This document shows positions 52,364-62,512 of a stretch of DNA of 64,000 nucleotides, piece after piece. The position numbers and the translations under genes are program-made. The stretch comes from Methylolobus aquaticus (lineage in GTDB: Bacteria; Pseudomonadota; Gammaproteobacteria; Methylococcales; Methylococcaceae): NCBI GenBank assembly GCA_004168015.1, contig SEYW01000015.1, positions 1 through 64,000 of the forward strand. The letters are read 5' to 3'. A model generated the notes under the pieces. It did no database searches and was not told the DNA's origin. It saw only the letters and a program-made list of their open reading frames with translations. Position 1 is the stretch's first letter. Each line of letters begins with the position of its first letter.

Positions 52364-54274
52364 CTACTTGCTCTTCGATCGGGCCAAGACGGGAGGCTTG
52401 AGTTTGGCCGTTGCCTCGAGATAGCGGCGGACCGATTGTTCGATGCCGGCCGCATCTAGGCCGCTTTCGGACAGCAATTCCTCGCGGCTCGCGTGTTCAA
52501 GGAAGACATCGCTGAGGCCGAGGTGGACCACCGGAATCAGATAATGATGTCGACTCAGGGCTTCGCTGACGGCAGCACCCGCACCGCCGGCGATTGCATT
52601 TTCTTCGACCGTAACCAGTACGTCATGGGTGCGGGCCATCTCGAGGATCAGCGCCTCGTCGAGCGGCTTTACGAAGCGCATATTCACGACCGTCGCATCC
52701 AGGGCCTCGCCGGCTTGCAAAGCCGGCTCGACCATCGTTCCGAAGGCCAACAGCGCCAGGGTCGATCCGTGGCGCTTGATTTCGGCCTTGCCAATCGGCA
52801 GGGCTGCCATTTCGGCGACAGGCGCGACGCCCGGTCCCTTGCCACGCGGATACCGGACGGCGGCAGGGCCATCATGCCGGAATCCTGTGTAGAGCATCTG
52901 CCGACACTCATTTTCGTCGGCAGGCGCCATGATCAGCATGTTCGGAATGCAGCGCAGATAGCTCAGGTCGAAGCTGCCGGCGTGGGTCGGGCCGTCCGGT
53001 CCGACCAGGCCGGCGCGGTCGATGGCGAACAACACCGGCAGATTCTGTAGCGCGACGTCGTGAATCAACTGGTCGTAGGCGCGCTGCAGGAACGTCGAGT
53101 AGATTGCCACGACGGGCTTGTAACCCTCGCAGGCCTGCCCGCCGGCGAGTGTGACGGCATGCTGCTCGGCGATACCGACGTCGAAGTACCGGTCAGGGAA
53201 GCGCTTGGAGAATTCCACGAGGCCGGAACCTTCGCGCATTGCGGGTGTGATGCCGAGCAGTCGCGGATCCTGTTCGGCCATGTCGCAAAGCCACTGTCCG
53301 AAGATCTCGGTGTAGGTGGGCGATCCGGGTTTTGACTTGGGCAGATGGTCCTGCGTCGGATCGAATTTTCCGACCGCGTGATAAGCCACGGGGTCCGCTT
53401 CAGCGGGCGCATAGCCCTTGCCTTTTTGCGTCACGACGTGCAGGAAACGGGGCCCTGGCAGTTCACGGAGATTGCGCAGGGTGGTGACGAGCGTATCGAT
53501 ATCGTGGCCGTCGATCGGGCCGATGTAGTTAAACCCGAGTTCCTCGAACAGCGTTCCGGGGATCACCATGCCCTTCATGTGTTCCTCGGCCCGCCGGGCC
53601 AGTTCCCACACGCTCGGCATGTGCCGTCGCAGCAACTGGCGGCTGCCTTCGCGGACTGTCGTGTATAACTTGCCCGACAACAGTTTCGCGAGATAGTTGT
53701 TCAGCGCGCCGACATTCGGGGAGATCGACATCTCGTTATCGTTGAGTATCACCAACAGGTTCGCGTCCAACACGCCCGCATGGTTCAGGGCCTCGAATGC
53801 CATGCCGCCGGTCAGCCCCCCATCGCCGATGATCGCGACCGCATGGTTGTTGCGGTGGTCCAGACCGGCAGCAATCGCCATGCCGAGCGCAGCGCTGATC
53901 GAGGTGCTGGAGTGACCGACCCCGAAACAGTCGAACTCGCATTCATCGCGATTGGGGAAGGCAGACAACCCATCCTTGCGGCGGATCGTCGAAATGCGGT
54001 CGCGACGACCGGTCAGAATCTTGTGCGGATAGGCCTGATGTCCGACATCCCAGACGACCTTGTCCTGCGGGGTGTCGAAGACGTAATGCAAGGCGACGGT
54101 CAGTTCGATCGTGCCCAGTCCCGCCGCGAAATGTCCGCCTGACTGACTCACCGTCTCGAGCAGAAACGCGCGCAACTCCTCGGTCAGTTGGGGAAGCTGA
54201 TCTTCACTCAGGCGGCGCAGATCCAGAGGGCTGTCGATGCTCTGCAGCAATGGATAGGCGTGAGAGTCGGTCAT
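52364..54274 (-). CDS. dxs: 1-deoxy-D-xylulose-5-phosphate synthase
   Basis: First enzyme of the MEP isoprenoid pathway: pyruvate + glyceraldehyde-3-phosphate to DXP, thiamine diphosphate-dependent, cytoplasmic. Seen: [18 protein letters not shown] and [12 protein letters not shown] (ThDP/Mg site), YIGPIDGHD, and [17 protein letters not shown] with the catalytic E370, the same number as in E. coli. ATG 54274 gives 636 residues with the usual N-terminus ([14 protein letters not shown]); the open frame continues further upstream without family likeness. It lies between ispA and apt, directly supporting hopanoid synthesis next door. Confidence 0.97.
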   Translation of the reverse strand: MTDSHAYPLLQSIDSPLDLRRLSEDQLPQLTEELRAFLLETVSQSGGHFAAGLGTIELTVALHYVFDTPQDKVVWDVGHQAYPHKILTGRRDRISTIRRKDGLSAFPNRDECEFDCFGVGHSSTSISAALGMAIAAGLDHRNNHAVAIIGDGGLTGGMAFEALNHAGVLDANLLVILNDNEMSISPNVGALNNYLAKLLSGKLYTTVREGSRQLLRRHMPSVWELARRAEEHMKGMVIPGTLFEELGFNYIGPIDGHDIDTLVTTLRNLRELPGPRFLHVVTQKGKGYAPAEADPVAYHAVGKFDPTQDHLPKSKPGSPTYTEIFGQWLCDMAEQDPRLLGITPAMREGSGLVEFSKRFPDRYFDVGIAEQHAVTLAGGQACEGYKPVVAIYSTFLQRAYDQLIHDVALQNLPVLFAIDRAGLVGPDGPTHAGSFDLSYLRCIPNMLIMAPADENECRQMLYTGFRHDGPAAVRYPRGKGPGVAPVAEMAALPIGKAEIKRHGSTLALLAFGTMVEPALQAGEALDATVVNMRFVKPLDEALILEMARTHDVLVTVEENAIAGGAGAAVSEALSRHHYLIPVVHLGLSDVFLEHASREELLSESGLDAAGIEQSVRRYLEATAKLKPPVLARSKSK

Positions 54275-54430
54275 GGGTGCTGTGTTCCAGTGTTGACTGA
54301 GGTGCGCCGGTCGGTCGGATCGGGCAGGCACTCAGGGCGGGCGTCTCTGGCCCGCATTATGTTACGACGGATGGTCCCTTTCAAGGCGCGGAGCCCCGTC
54401 CTATCCGGGGGATACCGGCCGGCATGGGCA

Positions 54431-55333
54431 TCAGTTTCGGCGTTCGATAACGAACTGCGCCAGGGCTCGCAACACGCTTCCGCGCTCACCCAGAGGTGAC
54501 AGGCTGTCCACCGCTTCCTCGTAGAGCTCGCGAGCCTTCTGCCGCGCGCCCGAAAGGCCCAGCAGCGCCGGATAGTTCGGCTTGTTGTGGTCGCGGTCCT
54601 TGCCCTGCGTCTTGCCCAGCGTCTGGGTGTCACTTTCCTCGTCCAGGATATCGTCCTGTATCTGAAAGGCGAGGCCGATCGACTTGGCATAGTGGTCCAG
54701 CCGGTCGCTGGTTTCGTCCGGCAGATCCGGGTGAGCGAGGCACGCCAGTTTGACGCTAACCCGGATCAGCGCTCCGGTTTTCCGGATGTGCATGTTCTCG
54801 AGTTCAACGATGTCCAGCGCCTTGCCGACGGCATCGAGATCGATGGCCTGTCCCCCGACCATGCCGAACGAACCGCTGGCCAGTGCCAGTGCCTCGATCA
54901 TGGACAGGCGCGCGGCTGCCGGAACCTTCAGTGTCGGATCGTCGGCGAGAACCTGAAACGCCAGCGTCTGCAGCCCGTCGCCGGCAAGGATCGCGGTCGC
55001 CTCGTCGTAAGCCTTGTGGCAAGTGGGCTTCCCGCGCCGCAGATCGTCATCGTCCATCGCGGGCAGATCGTCGTGGATCAGCGAGTAGACATGAATGAGC
55101 TCGACCGCGCATGCCGGCGCATCCAGCACCTCGAAAGGAAGTTCCAGGGCTCGACCGGTGGCATAGGTCAGCAGGGGTCGTAGCCGCTTCCCGCCCCCGA
55201 GGACGGAGTAACGCATGGCCTGGTGCAGGCGCTCCGGGGGCTTCGAGACCGGCGGCAGGCGTGCGTCCAGAGCGGCTTCCGCCCGTTCCTGGCATAGGAG
55301 CATGAACGCTTTGAGGTTCGATTCGGCAGTCAT
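54431..55333 (-). CDS. ispA: Farnesyl diphosphate synthase
   Basis: Adds two isopentenyl diphosphates to make C15 farnesyl diphosphate. The two Asp-rich motifs are DDLPAMD (88-94) and DDILD (227-231); GGGKRLRPLL (46-55) binds IPP, and FQIQDD is typical. Length 300. In many gammaproteobacteria it is preceded by xseB; here no xseB is seen, and 242 bp separate it from divergent parE. It starts at ATG 55333 and is followed by dxs, so supply of FPP to squalene synthase is likely. Confidence 0.96.
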   Translation of the reverse strand: MTAESNLKAFMLLCQERAEAALDARLPPVSKPPERLHQAMRYSVLGGGKRLRPLLTYATGRALELPFEVLDAPACAVELIHVYSLIHDDLPAMDDDDLRRGKPTCHKAYDEATAILAGDGLQTLAFQVLADDPTLKVPAAARLSMIEALALASGSFGMVGGQAIDLDAVGKALDIVELENMHIRKTGALIRVSVKLACLAHPDLPDETSDRLDHYAKSIGLAFQIQDDILDEESDTQTLGKTQGKDRDHNKPNYPALLGLSGARQKARELYEEAVDSLSPLGERGSVLRALAQFVIERRN

Positions 55334-55575
55334 CGGGTAGGGCGATAAGAGGGAGTTACAAGAGATCGGGTGCTAACTAGCGGGCCGGTGCCGTCAGTCG
55401 TCGCGCAAGCCGAAGGAATGCGCGCGCCGTCCGGCCGGGACGCGATGACGCTCGTGGCCATTCGGTTCGTCTTTTTTTCAACAGATTATCGCAGAGTTTG
55501 CAACTTGATTAAAATGACGGATTGAAATCCTCGTCCCTTCCCCGAGCCCATAGCCCCGGAGCCCCCTTAGCCGCG
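55334..55575. promoter_or_regulatory. Divergent ispA / parE intergenic region
   Basis: An A/T-rich stretch (about 55470-55520) is expected to hold promoters for both genes. A TAAAAT near 55510 with TTATCG 18 nt upstream could serve parE, but the match is weak. Confidence 0.3.
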
Positions 55576-57462
55576 ATGAGCCAGGCCTACGATGCATCAG
55601 CGATAGAAGTCCTTAGCGGTCTCGACCCGGTGCGGCGACGACCGGGCATGTACACCGACACGACGCGCCCGAACCATCTCGTGCAGGAGGTCGTCGACAA
55701 CAGCGTCGACGAGGCGCTGGCCGGGTTCGCGACGCGTATCGAGGTTCGTCTGTTCGACGACGGGGGCATCGAGGTGCGCGATGACGGCCGCGGCATGCCG
55801 GTGGATACGCACCCGGAACTGGGTGTCTCGGGGGTCGAAGTCATCCTGACGCGCCTGCATGCCGGGGGGAAATTCTCACACAAGACCTACCGCTTCTCCG
55901 GCGGCCTCCACGGCGTGGGCGTTTCGGTCGTCAACGCCCTATCGCGGCAACTCGAGGTGGAGATCCGCCGCGGCGGCAAGATCTACGGTATGCGCTACGG
56001 GAGCGGCGACAAACTCGGCGAATTGCAGGAAATCGGCACGGCGGGAAAAAGGGAAAGTGGCACGATCATCCGCTTCTGGCCGGACCCCAGCTATTTCGAC
56101 TCCGCCCGGGTGTCCAGGGCGCGGCTCATCCATCTGCTGCGGGCCAAGGCGGTCTTGTGTCCCGGCCTGGCGATCCGCCTGATCGATGACGAAAAGGCGA
56201 CCGATGAAACCTGGTGTTACGAGAACGGCTTGACGCAATACCTGCACGATCAGATCGGCGCGGCCGAGTGCGTGCCGGAGGAGGCCTTTCGCGGCTCGAT
56301 GGAAGGGCGTCGGGAGGCGGCGGACTGGGCCTTGCTGTGGTCGCGCGATGCGGCGGTGCAGGTGGCCGAGAGTTACGTGAACCTGGTGCCGACGCCGCAG
56401 GGAGGGACCCATGTCAATGGTCTCAGGACGGGGCTCACCGAAGCGTTGCGGGAGTTTTGCGAGTACCGCAACCTGCTGCCGCGAGGGCTTCGGCTCGCGC
56501 CGGAAGACGTCTGGGAGTGCGTGCACTACGTCCTATCGGTGAAGCTCGAAGAGCCGCAGTTCTCCGGACAGACGAAGGAACGGCTCAGTTCACGCGAATG
56601 CGCGGCTTTCGTATCGGGGGTCGTCAAGGATTCCTTCACTCTCTGGCTGAACGAACATCCGGCGGTCGGCGAGCAGATTGCCACGCTGGCCGTGGAAAGC
56701 GCGCAGCGGCGGCTGCGCGCGAGCCGGCAGGTGACGCGCAAGAAGATCAGCAGCGGTCCGGCTCTGCCCGGCAAGTTGGCCGATTGCGCGGCCCAGGACG
56801 GCGCGCGGACCGAACTGTTTCTAGTGGAGGGCGACTCCGCGGGCGGCTCCGCGAAGCAGGCGCGCGACAAGGATTTCCAAGCGATCATGCCACTGCGCGG
56901 CAAAATCTTGAACACTTGGGAAGTGGGATCGGAAGAGATTCTGGCCTCGCAGGAGGTGCATGACATCAGCGTCGCGCTGGGCGTCGACCCGAATTCCAGC
57001 GAACTCGCCGGCTTGCGCTACGGGAAGGTCTGCATCCTGGCCGATGCGGATTCCGACGGCAACCATATCGCCACCTTGCTCTGCGCGTTGTTCGTGCGGC
57101 ATTTTCGCGCCCTCGTCGAGGCGGGACATGTCTTCGTCGCGATGCCCCCCTTGTACCGCATCGATATCGGCAAGCAGGTCTACTATGCGCTGGACGAGGG
57201 TGAGAAGCAGGGTGTGCTCGATCGCATCGAGGCTGAAAAGATCAAGGGCAAGGTCAACGTGCAGCGGTTCAAGGGGCTAGGTGAGATGAATCCCTCCCAA
57301 CTGCGCGAGACGACGCTGAATCCCGATACGCGACGGCTGGTGCAGATGACGCTCGAGGACCGCCAGGCTACCGATCAGCGGCTGGATCTGCTGCTGGCCA
57401 AGAAGCGCTCCGCCGACCGGCGGGTTTGGCTGGAGGAAAAGGGTAACCTGGCCGAGGTCTGA
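55576..57462 (+). CDS. parE: DNA topoisomerase IV subunit B
   Basis: ATPase subunit of topoisomerase IV, which separates daughter chromosomes. GHKL ATPase: VVDNSVDEA with N42, DDGRGMPVD, GGLHGVGVSVVNAL. TOPRIM: LFLVEGDSAGGSAKQARD and ILADADSDGNHIA with D490, D492, D494. The LADADSDG form is that of ParE rather than GyrB, and the 628-residue length equals E. coli ParE (630). I chose ATG 55576 because earlier in-frame codons (from 55522) add an unrelated leader. No parC is next to it. The opposite-strand cti gene ends 18 bp downstream. Confidence 0.95.
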   Translation: MSQAYDASAIEVLSGLDPVRRRPGMYTDTTRPNHLVQEVVDNSVDEALAGFATRIEVRLFDDGGIEVRDDGRGMPVDTHPELGVSGVEVILTRLHAGGKFSHKTYRFSGGLHGVGVSVVNALSRQLEVEIRRGGKIYGMRYGSGDKLGELQEIGTAGKRESGTIIRFWPDPSYFDSARVSRARLIHLLRAKAVLCPGLAIRLIDDEKATDETWCYENGLTQYLHDQIGAAECVPEEAFRGSMEGRREAADWALLWSRDAAVQVAESYVNLVPTPQGGTHVNGLRTGLTEALREFCEYRNLLPRGLRLAPEDVWECVHYVLSVKLEEPQFSGQTKERLSSRECAAFVSGVVKDSFTLWLNEHPAVGEQIATLAVESAQRRLRASRQVTRKKISSGPALPGKLADCAAQDGARTELFLVEGDSAGGSAKQARDKDFQAIMPLRGKILNTWEVGSEEILASQEVHDISVALGVDPNSSELAGLRYGKVCILADADSDGNHIATLLCALFVRHFRALVEAGHVFVAMPPLYRIDIGKQVYYALDEGEKQGVLDRIEAEKIKGKVNVQRFKGLGEMNPSQLRETTLNPDTRRLVQMTLEDRQATDQRLDLLLAKKRSADRRVWLEEKGNLAEV

Positions 57463-57480
57463 GCGCGCCCGTCTTCCTCC

Positions 57481-59853
57481 TCAGCGGTTCTCGAAACGGT
57501 TGTAGTCGAACAGACCCGCTTCGATCGGTGTTTGCGTGCGGTAGATCCGGTGCAGCGCGTCGCTGTGCTCCCAGAAGTCGGGATGGGTGCGCCTGACGCC
57601 GAACTCGGTCAGCAGTCGCCCGAAATCGGCTTCAGTACCGAGCCTTGTAATCGCATCGACGAAACGGGGTAAATCGCCGATGTCGACCTTGAAAAACGCA
57701 TTCGGGTAGGCGCCGATGAAGCCCGGCGCGACCGTCATCCGGTCTTCCGCCGGAAGCCTCCGTTCCTTGAACAGATGCGAGATGTTCGCCCGCGCCGCAT
57801 CCTCGAGCAGCGTGTAGATTCCGACGGTGCGTGCGCCGCCGGAACTGCGTTCGACGATCTCCACGAAGGAGGTCTCGGGCATCAGCGACAGGGCGGGGCC
57901 CTGTGCCTGGGTCAGACGCCGCAGCGGTTCCCGGACCCGCGCATCCTCGGCTCGATCCAGATCGTGGCGGCGATCGAGCACGGGTGCCAGTCGCGCGCGC
58001 AGCATTCCGAAAAGTTCGGTCTTCGGATCCCGCGTCGCGTAGGGGATGCCGGTCTGTTGCCGAAAATCGATCCGCTGGCCCAACAGGTAGTCCTTGACCT
58101 CCTGGCTGGCATCCCGATACCAGAAGTCGCGAATCTGTGTCCGGATTTCCTTCGGAAGCAGGATCAGGAAGTTGAACTCACCCTCCATGCGCAGGAAGTC
58201 CATGTAGAGGCGAGAGAATAACTGGTGACCGACGTTGCCGTAGACATCGAAGCCGGCAACCAGCAGGTAGTGGATGCGCTCCAGCAGCGAGTAGGTCACG
58301 ACCCAGGCGGTCTTCGGTGGCTCCCCGACCAGACCCTGCACCACCGACGCGCTGTCGAAGTGCCGGAAGATCGTCAGCGCGGCGTTGGGGTTGGTCCCGT
58401 CGCCGTTCCAGATCTTCTTCAGTGTGATGCTCTCGCGTCGGGGCAGGGATTCTTCCAGCTTGCGCTGCTTGGCCTGCAGTTGACGGTTCTGTGCTGCCGA
58501 ATACCGCAGCCAGGTCGTCAATAGCAACGGGTTGCTTTCCTCCTCGGCCGGCAGCCTGAGATTGCCGCTTTGCCGGGCGAGGAAGTCGCCGCTACGCGCC
58601 ATCACTTCAGAGTCCGGATCAAGAAACACAGCCCAGAAACGGTCGTCGATCACGTTCAGTGCGACCTGCCCGCGACACACCGGCCCCTTGATGAAGCCCA
58701 TGACGATGAACTGGGCTTCGTCCAGCATGAAGCGGTAACGGCTGCGGACCGGAATCGCCTGGTATGCGACGAAGGGGTTCGATGCGACCTCGGGACGATA
58801 GGACGGCAACGCGACGACAGAGTAGGGCGCCTCCAGGAAAAGCGAACGCCACAGCGCCATGCGGGCCGCGTTCAGGGCATAGGGCATGTGCGTCTTGGCG
58901 AGCATCGTGCCGGGTGCAGGCTCGATGCGATAGTAGACGCGCGGGACTCCCGGGTCGTCGTAAGGGCGGCGCGTGAAGATCGGATCCGCTTTCTGTCCCG
59001 GTGGTGTGCGCGAGCGAATGATACGGAAGAAGGGTCCGCCCGGGTGCTCGGAAAAGTGCAAGTGCCCGAGGAACAGATGTTCGTAGACGTAACGGCTCAT
59101 CAACTGTTCCTTCAGCGAAGAGCCGTTCAGAAACCGCTCCCATTCGGCGATGGCATCGCGATACACCGTCGGGATCGTATCCGGCGCCGAATCCGGTGCG
59201 CCGACTTCCAGCCAGCGTAGCACTGTTCGGTGTTCCCGCGCATTGAGTCCAGGCAGGCCGTAAGGCATGCCCCAATCGGGATAGGACTCGGCAAACGAAT
59301 CGAACTCTTCGATACGGGGGCACTGCTGCTTCCGGTCGAGCGAGAAATCGAAGCTGTCTGGCAGTCGGTCGACTCGTGGCAGGGGGCGGTCGTGCTTGAG
59401 CTGAAGCATCCGGGCCATCACGCCGCCGGCAAGGTTCGCCTGGGGTGTCTGCTCGCGCTCGTTCAATACCGGGTAGAACGAGCGCTCGCGCCATTCCGGC
59501 GTGGTTCGCGCATCCTCGAACAAGCGCGTCAAGCGTGCAGCGATCAGCCGCGAGCCGTCGTAGACCTTGGCCTTGTTGGCACCCCGATCGATGCCCTCGT
59601 AGGCCGTCAGATTGAGCTGGCAAGGCGCGTCGTAACAGCCGTGGCAGACCGCGCAGCGGCTGTCGAGAATGGGCTTGACGTCGCGCCGGAAGTCGATCGC
59701 GCTGCCAGCGGCAGCGACCGGGTGCATACGGGGCCGCTCGACACCGAAGGCGCGGTCCAGCGCTAGCCGGTTCTGCCAGGCGCAGCCGGCGATGCCTAGC
59801 AGCAGGAGTAGCATCAGCGCGCGCCGAAACCCTGGCATGATTGGCTTGCGCAT
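57481..59853 (-). CDS. cti: Fatty acid cis/trans isomerase
   Basis: Periplasmic haem enzyme that converts cis- to trans-unsaturated acyl chains in membrane phospholipids under solvent or heat stress. The N-terminus has a lipobox-like LLLLLGIAGC, suggesting a lipoprotein, and a CxxCH haem site CAVCHGCYD (near residue 75) inside a cytochrome c-like segment DVKPILDSRC. Later family segments include MPYGLPGLNAREH, HLHFSEHPGGPFF, MLAKTHMPYALN, and ISHLFKERRLPAEDRM. Start ATG 59853 (790 aa); an in-frame TTG at 59874 would overlap the upstream gene. It follows the mutarotase by four bases, so the two are one unit. Confidence 0.95.
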   Translation of the reverse strand: MRKPIMPGFRRALMLLLLLGIAGCAWQNRLALDRAFGVERPRMHPVAAAGSAIDFRRDVKPILDSRCAVCHGCYDAPCQLNLTAYEGIDRGANKAKVYDGSRLIAARLTRLFEDARTTPEWRERSFYPVLNEREQTPQANLAGGVMARMLQLKHDRPLPRVDRLPDSFDFSLDRKQQCPRIEEFDSFAESYPDWGMPYGLPGLNAREHRTVLRWLEVGAPDSAPDTIPTVYRDAIAEWERFLNGSSLKEQLMSRYVYEHLFLGHLHFSEHPGGPFFRIIRSRTPPGQKADPIFTRRPYDDPGVPRVYYRIEPAPGTMLAKTHMPYALNAARMALWRSLFLEAPYSVVALPSYRPEVASNPFVAYQAIPVRSRYRFMLDEAQFIVMGFIKGPVCRGQVALNVIDDRFWAVFLDPDSEVMARSGDFLARQSGNLRLPAEEESNPLLLTTWLRYSAAQNRQLQAKQRKLEESLPRRESITLKKIWNGDGTNPNAALTIFRHFDSASVVQGLVGEPPKTAWVVTYSLLERIHYLLVAGFDVYGNVGHQLFSRLYMDFLRMEGEFNFLILLPKEIRTQIRDFWYRDASQEVKDYLLGQRIDFRQQTGIPYATRDPKTELFGMLRARLAPVLDRRHDLDRAEDARVREPLRRLTQAQGPALSLMPETSFVEIVERSSGGARTVGIYTLLEDAARANISHLFKERRLPAEDRMTVAPGFIGAYPNAFFKVDIGDLPRFVDAITRLGTEADFGRLLTEFGVRRTHPDFWEHSDALHRIYRTQTPIEAGLFDYNRFENR

Positions 59854-59857
59854 CGCG

Positions 59858-60763
59858 TTACGCGATCCGTTCAACGGCGTATGCCACGCTCAATGTATGC
59901 GTGTCGCCGGGAAGGAGCCGCACCGCATCGCGATCCGCGTTGCCGCTCTCGACGCAGACCATCTGGCGATAGCCGTCCGCGGGCATGTCGCTCAGCGAAG
60001 CCGTCTTGTCCTTGCCCGGGTTCCAGACGATCGTCGACCCGCTGCCGCTCTTCTCGATACGGATCCGGCGTCCGTATCCAGGATCGTCGATCCAGCATTC
60101 CCCGTTCACTCCGGTGTAGATGCGATCAGTCTCAGCTTCGAAGACGATCGCACCGGCTTGTCGCTTGGAGCGCTCCTGATCGGTCTTGTCGACGTAGACG
60201 GCACCCTCAAGTCCCTGCACGCGCGCCGTGGCGATGTCCGTAACCCGGAAATAGGCATGCAGCGCCTCACTGATAGTGATGGCCTCGGCACCCATATTGC
60301 GGGTCGACAGGGCGAGCTCAAGGCGGCTACCGATCCGGAGGCTGAGTGTCAGCGAGCAGGCGTGCGGCCAGAGGGTTTCGGTGGTCTCGTCGTGCAGCAG
60401 ACGCAGTCGGACCGACACACCGCTGTCGTCCGCGTCGGTGCGCTCCACGATCCAGAGGTGAGTCCGGGCGAATCCGTGAGCCGGAAAGGCCGGCTCGTCG
60501 GGATGGGTCCCGAACCAGGGCCAGCAGATAGGAATCCCGCCGCGAATGGCTTTTCCTGACGCATACTGTGCAGCCGGCGACAACCACAACACCGGTTCCT
60601 GGTCTTGGGGAACCCATTCGAGGACCTGGGCGCCGCGCAAGGATACCCGCGCCGTGGCGTGTGGGTGCCGGATTGCGATGATAGCGGTCTCATTTGGTCC
60701 CGCGGTGAAGTGGATGGCATCGGCGATGCCGAAATGGGCGTTCAAAGCGGCGATATCGGGCAT
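59858..60763 (-). CDS. D-hexose-6-phosphate mutarotase (YeaD-like aldose epimerase)
   Basis: A 301-residue beta-sandwich enzyme of the aldose 1-epimerase superfamily. Seen: GAQVLEWVPQDQEPVLWLS, AIRGGIPICWPWFGTHPDEP, PAHGFART with the catalytic His, EALHAYFRVTDI with a second His, and the late VWNPGKDKTASLSDM. These match the YeaD group that acts on glucose-6-phosphate. It precedes cti with a four-base gap, but I see no metabolic link. ATG 60763; the region upstream to the divergent phosphatidyltransferase gene is about 190 bp. Confidence 0.92.
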   Translation of the reverse strand: MPDIAALNAHFGIADAIHFTAGPNETAIIAIRHPHATARVSLRGAQVLEWVPQDQEPVLWLSPAAQYASGKAIRGGIPICWPWFGTHPDEPAFPAHGFARTHLWIVERTDADDSGVSVRLRLLHDETTETLWPHACSLTLSLRIGSRLELALSTRNMGAEAITISEALHAYFRVTDIATARVQGLEGAVYVDKTDQERSKRQAGAIVFEAETDRIYTGVNGECWIDDPGYGRRIRIEKSGSGSTIVWNPGKDKTASLSDMPADGYRQMVCVESGNADRDAVRLLPGDTHTLSVAYAVERIA

Positions 60764-60957
60764 GGGCGCGCACTCTTCAAAATCCGGGGCCGTCTGTGCT
60801 CAGCGCGGACTGACGTCCTTGCGAAAGGGTATTAGGGTACTGTCTGGACGCTGCGGCGGGAAGCACGGCGCCAATTATGGACGCTGGCGCGCGGTGCGGG
60901 TGACAGTCCCTTGGCGGCACGCTAAGCTTCGCACCTCATCCGGCGAAGGGGATGTTC

Positions 60958-61566
60958 ATGCCATCGATCTACGAACTCAAACCCCGCTTCCAGGCCTTGT
61001 TGCGCCCCGCAGTGGCTCTTCTGGCGCGCAGCGGCGGCAACGCGAATCAGATCACGAGTCTCGCGATGGCACTCTCGTTCCTGATGGGAGGACTGGTGCT
61101 CCGGCATGGGGCGGTGAGGTGGGTCATGCTGCTCGTGCCATTGGCCCTGTTCGTCCGGATGGCCTTGAATGCGATTGATGGCATGCTGGCGCGGGAATAC
61201 GGTCAGCAATCCCGCCTCGGTGCGTTGCTGAACGAGCTCGGGGACGTGATTTCGGATGTCGCGCTGTATCTGCCCTTTGCGACACTGCCGGGAGTCAATG
61301 GGGCGGCCGTCGTGCTGTTCGTCGTCTTCGCGCTGCTTGCCGAATTTTCGGGTGTGCTCGCGCTCGCGATCGGGAGTGACCGTCGCTACGACGGCCCGAT
61401 GGGCAAGAGCGACCGGGCGTTCGCGGTAGGTCTGGCGGCCTTGGTCATGGCGTTGGGCGTCTCGCCCGGTGTCTGGCTGAGCGCCGGGTTCGTGCTGTTG
61501 GCCGTGCTGTCGGCCCTTACCGTCGTTAACCGCGCGCGGGGTGCGCTGCAGGACGGCGGTGCGTGA
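60958..61566 (+). CDS. ynbA: CDP-alcohol phosphatidyltransferase family protein (YnbA-like)
   Basis: Membrane enzyme that would transfer a phosphatidyl group from CDP-diacylglycerol to an alcohol. About 202 residues with about six helices. The motif region reads N71-A-I-D74-G-M-L-A-R ... G88-A-L-L-N92-E-L-G-D96: the canonical D(x)2DG(x)2AR(x)8G(x)3D(x)3D has Asn at its first and third Asp. The order of this gene, a CdsA and an acyltransferase resembles E. coli ynbABC. ATG 60958 has AAGGGG six bases upstream; ATG 60952 is too close to it. The next gene's ATG overlaps the stop (TGATG). Product alcohol unknown. Confidence 0.87.
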   Translation: MPSIYELKPRFQALLRPAVALLARSGGNANQITSLAMALSFLMGGLVLRHGAVRWVMLLVPLALFVRMALNAIDGMLAREYGQQSRLGALLNELGDVISDVALYLPFATLPGVNGAAVVLFVVFALLAEFSGVLALAIGSDRRYDGPMGKSDRAFAVGLAALVMALGVSPGVWLSAGFVLLAVLSALTVVNRARGALQDGGA

Positions 61567-62507
61567 TGGACGCTCTGGCGGTCAGCCCGAACGTGGTGTG
61601 GGTGTTTGCGGCGATCTGTGCCGCCCTGCTGTGTGCCTCGGCGATTTCCGTGCTGTTGGCTCGCAGCGCTGGCCCCGATGGCCATCGCGAACTGCGGCTC
61701 CGTATACGCTCCTGGTGGCTCATGGTAGCCGTGTTTGCTGCCGCGCTGACACTGCATCGCAACCTGACGCTTATTTTCTTTGCCTTCGTCAGCTTTCTTG
61801 CGCTGAAGGAATATCTCAGCCTGATCCCGACGCGCCGCAGTGATCGCCGCGTGTTGTTCTGGGCTTATCTGACGATCCCGGCGCAATATGTCTGGGTCGG
61901 CATGGAGTGGTATGGCATGTTCATCATCTTCCTGCCGGTTTATGTCTTTCTGTTTCTTCCATTGCGCATGGTCCTGATCGGGGAAACGACTGAGTTTCTG
62001 CGGGCGGCGGGTACGGTGCACTGGGGCCTGATGACCACCGTATTCAGCATCAGCCATGTGGCTTTCCTGCTGGTGTTGCCCGAGTCGCGCAACCCTGTGG
62101 CTGGCGGTGCCGGTCTGGTGCTCTACCTCGTACTGCTGACGGAAGCCAACGATATCGCACAATATCTGTGGGGCAAGAGCCTGGGACGGCGCAAGATCCT
62201 GCCAAAGGTCAGTCCAAACAAGACCTGGGCCGGTTTCCTTGGCGGCGTCGTGACGGTTACGGTCCTGGCGGTCATGCTGGCGCCCTATCTGACGCCCCTG
62301 GACCCGCTGCACGCCAGTGTCGCGGGGGTGCTGGTCGGGATTGGTGGTTTCGTCGGCGATGTGGTGATCTCGGCGGTCAAACGCGACATCGGTGTCAAGG
62401 ACAGCGGCGCATTGATCCCGGGGCATGGCGGCATTCTCGACCGCATCGATTCCCTGACCTACACCGCGCCGCTGCTCTTCCATTACCTCCGCTACCTGAG
62501 TTTCTGA
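61566..62507 (+). CDS. ynbB: Phosphatidate cytidylyltransferase (CdsA family, YnbB-like)
   Basis: Makes CDP-diacylglycerol from phosphatidic acid and CTP at the inner membrane. About 313 residues with eight or so helices. The CdsA signature is intact near the C-terminus: SAVKRDIGVKDSGALIPGHG followed by GILDR. Another conserved part is YLWGKSLGRRKILPKVSPNK. The start ATG overlaps the previous gene's stop. As a second CdsA is presumably elsewhere for the main pathway, this one likely feeds the coupled phosphatidyltransferase. The acyltransferase gene follows within a few bases. Confidence 0.92.
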   Translation: MDALAVSPNVVWVFAAICAALLCASAISVLLARSAGPDGHRELRLRIRSWWLMVAVFAAALTLHRNLTLIFFAFVSFLALKEYLSLIPTRRSDRRVLFWAYLTIPAQYVWVGMEWYGMFIIFLPVYVFLFLPLRMVLIGETTEFLRAAGTVHWGLMTTVFSISHVAFLLVLPESRNPVAGGAGLVLYLVLLTEANDIAQYLWGKSLGRRKILPKVSPNKTWAGFLGGVVTVTVLAVMLAPYLTPLDPLHASVAGVLVGIGGFVGDVVISAVKRDIGVKDSGALIPGHGGILDRIDSLTYTAPLLFHYLRYLSF

Positions 62508-62512
62508 TTGCG

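Noticed and set aside
62168-62512. Upstream part of the acyltransferase open frame
   Set aside because: It lies within cdsA in another frame and has no acyltransferase features; the gene must start after the cdsA stop.
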